Shown: piece after piece, positions 46,138 to 53,936 of the stretch | Layout of the letters: every line of letters starts with the position of its first letter | How positions within the stretch are numbered: the first letter of the stretch is position 1 | DNA from: JBJXHN01 sp046233135 | GTDB lineage: Bacteria > Pseudomonadota > Alphaproteobacteria > Rhodospirillales > Rhodospirillaceae | Direction: 5' to 3' | Assembly (NCBI GenBank): GCA_046233135.1 | Contig: JBJXHN010000001.1 | Location: 558,001 to 622,000, forward strand | Length of the DNA stretch: 64,000 nucleotides | Translations under genes and position numbers: made by a program | Notes under the pieces: generated by a model | Database searches by the model: none | What the model was told of the DNA's origin: nothing | What the model saw: only the letters and a program-made list of their open reading frames with translations

Positions 46138-46950
46138 ATGGTTTACCTGGGCAATCGCATTTCCATCTATCAGCCGGAGCAGCCGGGACTGAAGTTCCCG
46201 GAGATTCCCACCTTCGCCTCGGTCGAGGACGAGCGGCGGCACCGCAAGGAACGGCTGGTGGCGGCCTGTCGCGCCTTCGATCTGCAAGGTTTCGACTACG
46301 GCTTCGCCGGCCACCTGACCGTGCGCGACCCGGAACGGCCGGAGCTGTATTGGACCAACCCCATGGCCATCCACTTCAGCCAGGTGCGGTTGTCCAACCT
46401 GATCCTGGTGGACCATCAAGGCCGGGTGGTCGAAGGCGACTATGCGGTGAACCGGGCCGGCTTCGTGCTGCACGCCAATGTGCATGAGGAACATCCTGAT
46501 ATCATTGCCATGTGCCACGCCCACACGGTCTACGGCACGGCCTTCGCCGCCCTTGGCCGGCCCATCGAGCCGATCACCCAGGACGCCTGCGCCTTCTACA
46601 ACGACCACGTGATCATCGGCGACGAGGCCGGGGCGGTGGCCGTGGAAAACCACGCGGGGTCCAACGTCGCCAAGGCCTTCAAGGGGGTGAAGGCGGCCAT
46701 TCACCAGAACCACGGCCTGCTGACCGCCAGCCGGCACAGCATTGAGTCCGCTGCGTTCTGGTTCATCGCCCTGGAGCGCTGCTGCCAGCAGCAGCTGATG
46801 ATCGATGCCACCGGCCACAAGCCGATCCTGGTCAAGCCGGACCGCGCCGACTACAGCCGCGAGCACGTGGGCAGTGAATACATCGGCTGGCTGCATTTCC
46901 AGACCATCTGGGACCAGTTGCTGGCCACCGCCCCGGACATGTTCGACTGA
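46138..46950 (+). CDS. Class II aldolase/adducin-family protein
   Basis: A 270-residue protein with the fuculose-aldolase fold: LQGFDYGFAGHLTVRD, ILVDHQGRVVEGDYAVNRAGFVLHANVHEEHPDIIAMCHAHTVYGTAFAALG (zinc His pair), then AIHQNHGLLTASRHSIESAAFWFIALERCC. The HxH and QNHG motifs are intact, so a metal site is likely. The reaction could be aldol cleavage or decarboxylation. A good AGGAG site lies upstream. Confidence 0.88.
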   Translation: MVYLGNRISIYQPEQPGLKFPEIPTFASVEDERRHRKERLVAACRAFDLQGFDYGFAGHLTVRDPERPELYWTNPMAIHFSQVRLSNLILVDHQGRVVEGDYAVNRAGFVLHANVHEEHPDIIAMCHAHTVYGTAFAALGRPIEPITQDACAFYNDHVIIGDEAGAVAVENHAGSNVAKAFKGVKAAIHQNHGLLTASRHSIESAAFWFIALERCCQQQLMIDATGHKPILVKPDRADYSREHVGSEYIGWLHFQTIWDQLLATAPDMFD

Positions 46951-46993
46951 GGTCAGCGGTCCCGCCGCCCGCCCGCCTTTTCCGTTGGATGCT

Positions 46994-47728
46994 CTATGTG
47001 AGCGGCGCCGGATCGACAGAGGTCCGGCGCCAGTCGGCCGGCAGGTTCAGGGTCTGGACAAGCTTGACTTCCCCGGGCCGGGGAATGGACAGGGCGCGGC
47101 TGTCCGGCACCGGGACCACCCATTGCAGGGTCCGCAACCGTGCCAGCAGTTCTTTCCCCAGCCAGCCGGCCAGATGCGGACGTCGCTCGCTCCAGTCCAG
47201 GCAGGTACGGCAGAGCGGCCGTCTTGACCGGCTGGCGCGGGCCAGATCGATGCCGAAGTCCTGGAAGAAGTGCTCGCCCTCTCCGGTGACCCGGGCGGCC
47301 CCGTCGGCAAGATCGATGTAGCCCGCCGCCTGAAAGCCGTCCGCGAGCGCCAGGGCCAGGCGTCCGGCCAGATGGTCATAGCAGGTGCGGGCGAGGCGAA
47401 GCGCTTCGTCTCGCGGCCCCACGGGACGATGCCGGACCGGGCCGGCCGCCGCGACGGCCATCAGCGCCTGCATCGCCTCGGCCACCTCCGGCGAGGCCAG
47501 GCGATAATAGCGGTGGCGCCCCTGCTTCTCCTGCACCACCAGCCGGGCATCCTGAAGCCTGGCCAGATGGCCGCTGGTGGTCTGCGGGGTGACACCGGCG
47601 TGGTCCGCCAGTTCCCCGGCCGTCAGAGCCATGCCGCCCATCAATGCCGACAACATGTTGGCCCGCGCGGTGTCCCCGATCAGGGCCGCGACCTCGGCGA
47701 TGGTATTTCCCGACGCAAAGTTCGACAT
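46994..47728 (-). CDS. ArsR-family transcriptional regulator with extended C-terminus
   Basis: A 244-residue protein. Residues 1-90 are an ArsR winged helix (VAALIGDTARANMLSALMGG, ELADHAGVTPQTTSGHLARLQDARLVVQEKQGRHRYYRLA). The C-terminal 150 residues (YDHLAGRLALALADGF, RRPLCRTCLDWSERRPHLAGWLG) are seen in a subset of the family and hold CRTC. This could bind a metal or redox signal. It is convergent with the aldolase-like gene. Confidence 0.85.
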   Translation of the reverse strand: MSNFASGNTIAEVAALIGDTARANMLSALMGGMALTAGELADHAGVTPQTTSGHLARLQDARLVVQEKQGRHRYYRLASPEVAEAMQALMAVAAAGPVRHRPVGPRDEALRLARTCYDHLAGRLALALADGFQAAGYIDLADGAARVTGEGEHFFQDFGIDLARASRSRRPLCRTCLDWSERRPHLAGWLGKELLARLRTLQWVVPVPDSRALSIPRPGEVKLVQTLNLPADWRRTSVDPAPLT

Positions 47729-47845
47729 GGGCCGAAGTCTAGCAGAGACCCGGCCTTCCGTCCGTCGGCAACAGTTCGGTCCCGGCCGAAACATCCCCGC
47801 ATCGGCAGCGGCTAGAACCGGTCACCCATTTCCCGGAGGTGACCC

Positions 47846-48049
47846 GTGGACCGAAATGCCCCTTCCCTTGCGACCCGCAGCACCCGTGTCTGGACTCTGG
47901 CCCGATGTGCCATGCATCTGTGCCGTCGCTGGCTGCGGCGGTGGCGGATGCGGCGCGAGCTGCAATGGCTTGATGACCGACAGCTGCACGACGTGGGGCT
48001 GACGCGCGATGCCGTGGACCGGGAGCGGAAGAAGCCGTTCTGGCGCTAG
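47846..48049 (+). CDS. DUF1127 small basic protein
   Basis: A 67-residue protein. The C-terminal 45 residues match DUF1127: LRRWRMRRELQWLDDRQLHDVGLTRDAVDRERKKPFWR. The start is GTG 47846 with GGAGGT six bases upstream. DUF1127 proteins in alphaproteobacteria bind RNA or affect phosphate, carbon and sRNA metabolism. Its TAG stop codon (48047-48049) is part of the CTAG end of repeat copy 4. Confidence 0.85.
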   Translation: MDRNAPSLATRSTRVWTLARCAMHLCRRWLRRWRMRRELQWLDDRQLHDVGLTRDAVDRERKKPFWR

Positions 48050-48154
48050 TGCACTGACCCATTCAAAAGACTCAGCGGTTAGTGCCTTAGCCCTTTGTTT
48101 ATGCATCAACTTTCCAAACTGCGGCTGACGCCTTCGGTTGGGTCGATGCACTAG
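48046..48154 (+). repeat. 109-bp CTAG-ended repeat, copy 4
   Basis: Same orientation, length and ends as copy 1: CTAGTGCACTGACCCATTC through to GGGTCGATGCACTAG. The internal hairpin is slightly worn (GTTAGTGCCTTAG). It lies between the DUF1127 gene, whose stop it forms, and the end of the NicO gene. Confidence 0.85.
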
Positions 48155-48160
48155 CTTGAA

Positions 48161-49252
48161 TCACCGTCCCAGCAGGGGGTGCACCGGTGCCGTGACCGCC
48201 GCGAACAGCAGCACCGCCCCGAGCGCCAGAATCACGCCGCCGGCCAGGACCGCCCCCAGCGACCCCAGCAGCGCCGGGCTGACCGGAAGCCGGCTGGCCA
48301 CGGCGGCCAGCGGCAGGCGGGCGGCACGGGCGCCGGCGGCGATCACGGCCACCGTCAGGGCCGTGCCCAGTCCCATGGCATAGGTACTCATCACCCCGGC
48401 CATCCACAGACCCAGGCCATGCGCCACCACCAGCACCATCAGGGCCCCGGAGCACGGGCGGATGCCGATGGCCACGGCCAGGGCCGCGACGCTGCGCCAG
48501 CTGTCCAGCCGTGCCACCTGCGCCGCCGTCGGGCCGTGCGCATGGCCGCAGCAGGCATGATCCTCGCCGTGAGGGTGGGGATCGTCATGATGATGGTCGT
48601 GGCTGTGGTGATCGTGGCCGTGGTGGCCGTGATGGTGATCATGCTGGTGGGCGGCGTTGCTGGCCGCCCTGCCCGTCTTCCAGGCCCCCATCTTCCACGC
48701 CATCCTTAGCCCGCGCAGGACCACCCAGGCTCCAAGGACCGCGATGGCGGCATAGCTCGCCGGCTCCAGCCAGCGTTCGGCGGCCATGGTGGACCAGCGG
48801 GTCGCCCCCCGGATCAGCAGCAGCGCGCCCCCCACCAGGAGCACCGCCGTCGTTGCCTGGACCATGGCGGCGGCGAAGGACAGCCACAGCGCCCGCCGCA
48901 GCTTGTGCGGCGAAGCCACCGCATAGGCGGCGATCACCGCCTTGCCATGGCCCGGGCCGGCGGCATGAAACACCCCATAGGCAAAGGACGCCGCGATCAG
49001 TGCCCAGGTAGCCGCCAGCCCGTAGCCGTCCCCCAAACCACGCACGGCGGCGGTCAAATCCCGGTGCCAGGCCTGCTGCTGCGCCCGCACCTCGGTCACC
49101 AGCCCCGCCAGCCAGTCCTGTCCCAGCCCTTCGGCCCCCATCACGCCGCCGGCGAGCAGCAAAAGGAGACCGGTCCCCAGAGCCAAAGGCATCCATCGCC
49201 GCATCGATACAGCGTCGGGCTTGGAGTCTCGGTCGGCGTCGGGACGGGTCAT
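48161..49252 (-). CDS. Nickel/cobalt transporter, NicO/RcnA family
   Basis: About 363 residues, with seven helices or so. A cytoplasmic-type loop of about 30 residues is very rich in His and Asp (HQHDHHHGHHGHDHHSHDHH, then DPHPHGEDHACCGHAHGP). Family motifs are FHAAGPGHGKAVIAAYAVA and AIGIRPCSGALMVLVVAHGLGLW. It moves Ni2+ or Co2+. The ATG 49252 overlaps the stop of the DUF1007 gene (ATGA), so the two are coupled. Confidence 0.92.
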   Translation of the reverse strand: MTRPDADRDSKPDAVSMRRWMPLALGTGLLLLLAGGVMGAEGLGQDWLAGLVTEVRAQQQAWHRDLTAAVRGLGDGYGLAATWALIAASFAYGVFHAAGPGHGKAVIAAYAVASPHKLRRALWLSFAAAMVQATTAVLLVGGALLLIRGATRWSTMAAERWLEPASYAAIAVLGAWVVLRGLRMAWKMGAWKTGRAASNAAHQHDHHHGHHGHDHHSHDHHHDDPHPHGEDHACCGHAHGPTAAQVARLDSWRSVAALAVAIGIRPCSGALMVLVVAHGLGLWMAGVMSTYAMGLGTALTVAVIAAGARAARLPLAAVASRLPVSPALLGSLGAVLAGGVILALGAVLLFAAVTAPVHPLLGR

Positions 49253-49977
49253 GAGCAATGAATCCGGATGGTCTGGGCGTAGGCGGCGCCAAGGCCTTCC
49301 TCGCCGGGTTGAACCTCTTCGGCGATGGCCAGGGTATCGGCAATGGTGGTTTCACGGAACCCTTCCGGGTTCTCTTCGCTAAGGGTGCAGCCGGCGGGCG
49401 CGTCCGTCTTCCAGAACGCGCCGGGGCCGGTGCCCCCTTCGGTGGTGTCGGACAGACCGACATCGATATAGAAAGAGGGATCGTAGAGCCGCAGGGTAAT
49501 GCCCTCCGACCGGTCCAGCGGGATGGGATCCGCCACGGGCAGGGTGAAGGCATAGGCCATGCGGCCGCCTTCGAATGTGGCGGACACCGCTTCCGGTGGA
49601 CCGAAGGCCACCTTCAGGCCGTCCAGCCGCAAATCGGTGAAATAGCGCCAGGGTTCCAGGTCGCCCATCGCCTGATCGATCATGGCATCCATCGCCGGCT
49701 GATCGGGTTTGCCGTCGCCGTCGCCGTCCATGTCCTCAACGCTGTAGGCGGAGTAGAATTCGTCGAAGGTCCACGTGATGGACAGGGCCGACAGCTTGCC
49801 CTCGACCACGGACAGTCCGGCGTCGGCGTCGATCCACACATGGGGGTGGGCCTGCGCGGCGTGCGTTCCGGCGCCCAGCGTCGCCACGGGTGCCAAGGCC
49901 AGCGCCATGGCCCATCCGAGGCAGGCGGCACGGATCGGTCTATCCGTCCGCAGGCTGGCAAAGAGAGGGTGCGACAT
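49249..49977 (-). CDS. DUF1007 periplasmic protein of the nickel/cobalt system
   Basis: A 242-residue secreted protein. A signal peptide (ACLGWAMALALAPVATLG) is followed by the HPHVWID motif that defines DUF1007. An EF-hand-like Asp loop follows (EDMDGDGDGKPDQPAMDAM). Such proteins are regular partners of NicO transporters and are thought to bind metal in the periplasm. ATG 49977 has GAGGA upstream. Confidence 0.88.
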   Translation of the reverse strand: MSHPLFASLRTDRPIRAACLGWAMALALAPVATLGAGTHAAQAHPHVWIDADAGLSVVEGKLSALSITWTFDEFYSAYSVEDMDGDGDGKPDQPAMDAMIDQAMGDLEPWRYFTDLRLDGLKVAFGPPEAVSATFEGGRMAYAFTLPVADPIPLDRSEGITLRLYDPSFYIDVGLSDTTEGGTGPGAFWKTDAPAGCTLSEENPEGFRETTIADTLAIAEEVQPGEEGLGAAYAQTIRIHCS

Positions 49978-50098
49978 GTGTCCTCGATCAAAAGGAACCT
50001 GACGCCGCACCATAGGACTCCGCCTGCGGACTGGAAAGGGGGGATGTGAGGCGTTAGTCTGTTTATCCGACTGGCGATATCAGGATACTGAACGGGGA

Positions 50099-51016
50099 AT
50101 GAAGGACGACCGTCTGCTGGAAATGCGGGTCTTTCGCGCCGTGGTGGACGCCGGCGGCTTCACGGCCGCCGCCCATGTACTGGGGGTCAGCCAGCCTTTC
50201 GTCAGCCAGGTGGTCGCGGGGCTGGAACGGCGACTGGGGGTGACCCTGCTTCACCGCTCCACCCGGGGCAGCCGCGTCACCGCCGAGGGCCAGCGATATC
50301 TGGAAAGCTGCAGCCGGATCCTGCTGGAGGTGGACGAGGCCGAAGCCGCCCTGGTCACCGGTCGCTCCGCGCCGGTTGGAGACCTGCGGGTCAGCGCCTC
50401 TTTGGGCTTCGGCATGGATCAGGTGGTGCCCCTGGTTCCCCGTTTCCTGGAAACCCATCCGGACATCAAGCTGCACCTGACCCTGACCGATGCCTTGAGC
50501 AACCTGATCGAAGACAACGTGGACGTGGCCATCCGCATGGGGCGGCTGACGGATTCCACCCTGCTCAGCCGGCGGATCTGCGGCCTGCAACGGGTCGTCG
50601 TCGCCGCGCCGGCCTATCTGGACGCGCATGGCACGCCGCAAACGCCCGACGCGCTGCTCGATCACAATTGTCTGGAATGGCAAGGACCGCTGGACCACCT
50701 GAATCGCTGGCCCTTCATCGACCCCGAAAGCGGCCGGACCCGGGCGCTGCCGATCCAGGGGAACTTCCGCAGCAGCAACGGCCTGTCCCTGTTCGATCTG
50801 TGCCTGGCCGGGGTGGGAATCATGCGGCTGGCCGAGCACATGGCCCTGCCGGCCATCCGCCGGGGCGCCCTGGTGCCCCTGCTGGAGCCCTATCAGGCCC
50901 GGGACGAGGCGGCCATCCACGCCGTCTATCTGCCGGAACGGGATCTGTTGCCCCGTACCCGCCTGTTCGTGGATTTCCTGGTGACCGCCTTCCGCACGCC
51001 CCCCTGGCAAGTCTGA
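50099..51016 (+). CDS. LysR-family transcriptional regulator
   Basis: A 305-residue regulator. The N-terminal helix-turn-helix is MRVFRAVVDAGGFTAAAHVLGVSQPFVSQVVAGLERRLGVTLLHRSTRGSRVTAEGQRYLE, and a substrate-binding domain follows from about residue 90. ATG 50099 follows GGGGA. It is divergent from the DUF1007-NicO operon by 121 bases, so it may regulate that pair, though LysR control of nickel genes is not typical. Confidence 0.93.
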   Translation: MKDDRLLEMRVFRAVVDAGGFTAAAHVLGVSQPFVSQVVAGLERRLGVTLLHRSTRGSRVTAEGQRYLESCSRILLEVDEAEAALVTGRSAPVGDLRVSASLGFGMDQVVPLVPRFLETHPDIKLHLTLTDALSNLIEDNVDVAIRMGRLTDSTLLSRRICGLQRVVVAAPAYLDAHGTPQTPDALLDHNCLEWQGPLDHLNRWPFIDPESGRTRALPIQGNFRSSNGLSLFDLCLAGVGIMRLAEHMALPAIRRGALVPLLEPYQARDEAAIHAVYLPERDLLPRTRLFVDFLVTAFRTPPWQV

Positions 51017-51037
51017 TCCCTGCCCCGGACCGGTCCC

Positions 51038-51622
51038 TCAGAAGAAATCGCCGGCATTGGTCAGGGCCAGGATCCCCATCACCGCGAACAGTCCCGCCGC
51101 AACCGTGTGAACCAGACGCAGGGGAATGCGGGTGGCGGCCACTTCGCCCAGCAGGACCGCCGGTACGTTGGTCAGCATCATGCCCGCCGTGGTGCCGGCG
51201 GTGACCAGCAGCAAATCCTGGAACTGCGCGGCAAGGGCAACGGTCGCCACCTGGGTCTTGTCGCCGATTTCCAGCAGGAAGAAGGCGATCAGGGTCGCCA
51301 CGAACGGGCCGAAACGCCGCTTCGTCTTCACATCCTCGTCGTCCACCGTGTCGGGAACCAGGGTCCAGGCAGCCATGGCCAGGAACGACACCCCGAGAAT
51401 CCATCGCAGCACATCCCCGCCCAGCCAGGCGGCCACAGCCGCACCAACCCCGGCGGCCAGACCGTGGTTGGCCAGGGTGGCGATCAGGATGCCGAAGATG
51501 ATCGGCACCGGCTTGCGGAAGCGCGCGGCCAGGACCAGGGCCAAAAGCTGGGTCTTGTCGCCGATCTCGGCGATCGCGACCACCCCGGCGGAAACAAGGA
51601 AAGCGTCCATCTGGAAATCCAT
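51038..51622 (-). CDS. TMEM165/GDT1-family manganese exporter (UPF0016)
   Basis: A 194-residue membrane protein with six helices and two copies of the family motif E-x-G-D-K-[ST]: VAIAEIGDKTQLLALVLAARF and FFLLEIGDKTQVATVALAAQF. The motif binds Mn2+ or Ca2+ during exchange with protons. A manganese riboswitch lies directly upstream, which supports Mn2+ export. The start could be 51622 or 51610; neither has a strong ribosome site. Confidence 0.9.
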   Translation of the reverse strand: MDFQMDAFLVSAGVVAIAEIGDKTQLLALVLAARFRKPVPIIFGILIATLANHGLAAGVGAAVAAWLGGDVLRWILGVSFLAMAAWTLVPDTVDDEDVKTKRRFGPFVATLIAFFLLEIGDKTQVATVALAAQFQDLLLVTAGTTAGMMLTNVPAVLLGEVAATRIPLRLVHTVAAGLFAVMGILALTNAGDFF

Positions 51623-51680
51623 CGGGGCCGGGCGGACACAACCATTGGCTCGCCGTCCCACCCGGCCCCCCGGGAAAACG

Positions 51681-51800
51681 GTCGAAGCCAAAGGTCTTGC
51701 CAAGCCTGTCGGCCGAACGCGCCATGGATTCCGCGGAACCCAAGTTTGTTGACGCATCCCCCTCTGAAACCCGAGGGCGGCTACTCCCCAATGACGGGCC
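51681..51800 (-). ncRNA. yybP-ykoY manganese riboswitch
   Basis: The minus strand reads GGGGAGTAG (51789-51781), later GCGTCAACAAACTTGGG and then GGCAAGACCTTTGGC (51702-51688). These are the conserved blocks of the yybP-ykoY aptamer, whose two stems dock to form the Mn2+ site. A stem closes CCGCCCTC/GAGGGGG just after the first block. It precedes a TMEM165-type Mn exporter by about 60 bases, the standard target. The expression platform probably uses the GC-rich CCCGGGGGG stretch that follows. Confidence 0.88.
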
Positions 51801-51868
51801 GAACCATAACGGCCGCGCACCCGTCAGGCAACAAAAAGCTGACGATCCGCCGTGCGAGACACCGGCGG

Positions 51869-52738
51869 CTATTTCCTCTTTCGCCCGCTATGGAGCTTCT
51901 TGCGCAGCGTGGCCGCTTCCTCGCTGACCTCCTCCAGATCCTTCAAAGTGTTATCAAGATCATTCCGTAAGCGCTTGATCCGGCCTTCAAACGATCTGAT
52001 CTGACCCCACCGCTTCTTGCGGCTGTTGGCGCGCAGATGGCGGACGGCCCGGCGCAGCAGCCCTTCGGCGGCGAGAATCAGGAACGAAAAGATCAGGAAT
52101 CCCAGCAGTACGCTGGCCACCGGGCCGTAGTCCCGGTCGATGGAATACACCGCCGCCCAGAAGCCGATGCTGACCACCGTTGCGGTCCCGATCAGGATCC
52201 AGCGGCTCAGGTAAAGGGTATCGCGGGCGTGAGTCTCCTCCGCCTCCACCAGGGCTTCCACCACCGCCGTATGGGCTGCGTTCTTCCAATCGGAAACCTT
52301 CATCCCCGACAGGCTTTTGGCCCGATGGTCGCGGATGAAGTTCTCCAGTGTCATGACCACATAGTCCGCCCGTTCCTCGGCCGTCGGCCGGTCCACCGGC
52401 CGGGACGGGAGGGCCGGCGCGGCGGCAGGGGGCGGAGGCGGGGCGGTACGCCGGCCCTTGCCCCGTGCCGGAGGGGCCTTGCCGCCGCCGGATGGCCGGT
52501 GGGTGGCTCCGGGCCTGGGACCCGGCCTGCTGTCCGCAGCACTGTCGAATGGGGGATCGTCCGACAGGTCCGGCAGATCAACAGGTCCGGCAAGGCCGGT
52601 GGGTTCGGGTTCGGGCGGGTCGTCCAGCCAGCTTGATCCCCCGCCACCACCACCGGACGGTCCGGCGGCCCGGGGCGTGGGAGGATCATAGGTAAAGGCC
52701 GCCAGCGGCCCGTCGGAGTCGTCCTCCGGAGCCGCCAC
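51869..52738 (-). CDS. Proline-rich membrane protein with coiled-coil C-terminus
   Basis: About 289 residues. The N-terminal 130 residues are low complexity (Pro, Gly, Ala, Asp). A helical segment follows (YVVMTLENFIRDHRAKSLSG), then two membrane helices (WILIGTATVVSIGFWAAVYSI and VASVLLGFLIFSFLILAAEGLL). A basic coiled-coil tail comes last (IRSFEGRIKRLRNDLDNTLKDLEEVSEEAATLRKKL). No ATG serves the start; GTG 52738 is my best choice, after the DUF4170 stop. No family is recognised. Confidence 0.65.
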   Translation of the reverse strand: MAAPEDDSDGPLAAFTYDPPTPRAAGPSGGGGGGSSWLDDPPEPEPTGLAGPVDLPDLSDDPPFDSAADSRPGPRPGATHRPSGGGKAPPARGKGRRTAPPPPPAAAPALPSRPVDRPTAEERADYVVMTLENFIRDHRAKSLSGMKVSDWKNAAHTAVVEALVEAEETHARDTLYLSRWILIGTATVVSIGFWAAVYSIDRDYGPVASVLLGFLIFSFLILAAEGLLRRAVRHLRANSRKKRWGQIRSFEGRIKRLRNDLDNTLKDLEEVSEEAATLRKKLHSGRKRK

Positions 52739-52793
52739 CCTGGGGGCAGGCGGCTTCTTGCGGACGGCCGCCGGGCGGGCTTTCGGGTGCTTC

Positions 52794-53219
52794 TTAGCCT
52801 TCGACGCGCGCCTTAAAATCGTCGATCTCCTCGGTGCTGACGATATCGTAACGATGGAGGGCGCTGTCGATGGTCTGGCTGGTGATGCCCCGCCAGAAGG
52901 TCTTTGCCTCGTCCTTGGCGAAGGGACCGTAAACTTCCAGCGCCTTGCCGCCGGCCATGGTCTTGAAGTCGGTGCCGGAATATTCTCCGCCCACCACGTG
53001 GAACTGGCTGGAGGCTTCCTGCTCGTCGGCGACCACGATATAGCGGACCATCGCGTCATCGACGCTTTTGCCGGTCAGGGCGCGCCAGCATTCATGGGCG
53101 CCGGCCTCGCTGAAGGGGCCGTACCGCTCTTCCTTGGCGCCATCGACCAGAGAGGAAAAAGAGGTATCGGCATATTCGCCGCCGATGACCCAGAAGGAAC
53201 GCTTAGAGGTCGTGGACAT
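52794..53219 (-). CDS. DUF4170 protein
   Basis: A 141-residue cytoplasmic protein made of two related halves of about 60 residues. FWVIGGEYADTSFSSLVDGAKEERYGPFSEAGAHECWRALTGKSVDDAMVRYIV is echoed by FHVVGGEYSGTDFKTMAGGKALEVYGPFAKDEAKTFWRGITSQTIDSALHRYDIV. It is found widely in alphaproteobacteria without assigned function. It follows the rhodanese-like gene in the same direction. Confidence 0.82.
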   Translation of the reverse strand: MSTTSKRSFWVIGGEYADTSFSSLVDGAKEERYGPFSEAGAHECWRALTGKSVDDAMVRYIVVADEQEASSQFHVVGGEYSGTDFKTMAGGKALEVYGPFAKDEAKTFWRGITSQTIDSALHRYDIVSTEEIDDFKARVEG

Positions 53220-53251
53220 GGTTGTGATAATCCCCCGAATAAGTCGTCGAA

Positions 53252-53689
53252 TCAAGTTGTTGGCAGCTTCTGCCTGCACCACTTGTTGTAACCGCCATCA
53301 ACCACCGTCAGGTCGCTGAAGCCGGCGTTTTTGAGGATGCGGGCGGCTTGAGCGGCGCGACTGCCCGAAGCGCACATGATGAACACCGGCGTGGCCTTCA
53401 GGGCCTCCAGCTCATCCTTGTTGATCTCCCCCAGACGGGTGCCCAGGTCCTGCACCGGCAGGTTCAGGGCCCCGCGCACATGGCCACCCTCAAATTCAGG
53501 GGCGGTGCGCACATCCAGCACCAGCAGGTCGTCCCCTTTGTCCATCCGCTCCTTCAGATCGGCGGGCCGGACGAAGGGCACCCGCGCCATCAGACGCGGC
53601 AGGTTGCGGATGACGAAAATGATGGAGAACAGGACGAAGACGACAAGCAGGAATGTCCATTGAATCGGTAGCGGTTCCTTGCCGTCCAT
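53252..53689 (-). CDS. Membrane-anchored rhodanese-like protein
   Basis: A 145-residue protein. An N-terminal membrane helix (FLLVVFVLFSIIFVI) precedes a rhodanese domain with VLDVRTAPEFEGGHVRGALNLP and the active loop MCASGSRAAQAARIL, where the Cys would carry the persulfide. It may transfer sulfur in the envelope. It is the first of a three-gene run with DUF4170 and the proline-rich protein. Confidence 0.88.
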   Translation of the reverse strand: MDGKEPLPIQWTFLLVVFVLFSIIFVIRNLPRLMARVPFVRPADLKERMDKGDDLLVLDVRTAPEFEGGHVRGALNLPVQDLGTRLGEINKDELEALKATPVFIMCASGSRAAQAARILKNAGFSDLTVVDGGYNKWCRQKLPTT

Positions 53690-53936
53690 GGCGTTCGCCT
53701 CCCCCCGTCGCGTGGCTGATCCCCATGGCGCCCCCGGGTCCGAAGCGGGATCCGCTTCCTGTGCAGGTCGTGCGCCATAATTGCGCGCGCATAAAGGCCC
53801 ACGGCCGCCCTTCTGTCAAGGTCAACCCCTCATTTCGACCCTGTTTCCGGCCTTGCACGCCCCCGATATCGGGGGCCTCTTCGGCACCACGCCATGCCCC
53901 ATGGACTCAGCGGCCTGTCTGGCCTAAGTGTTGGCC

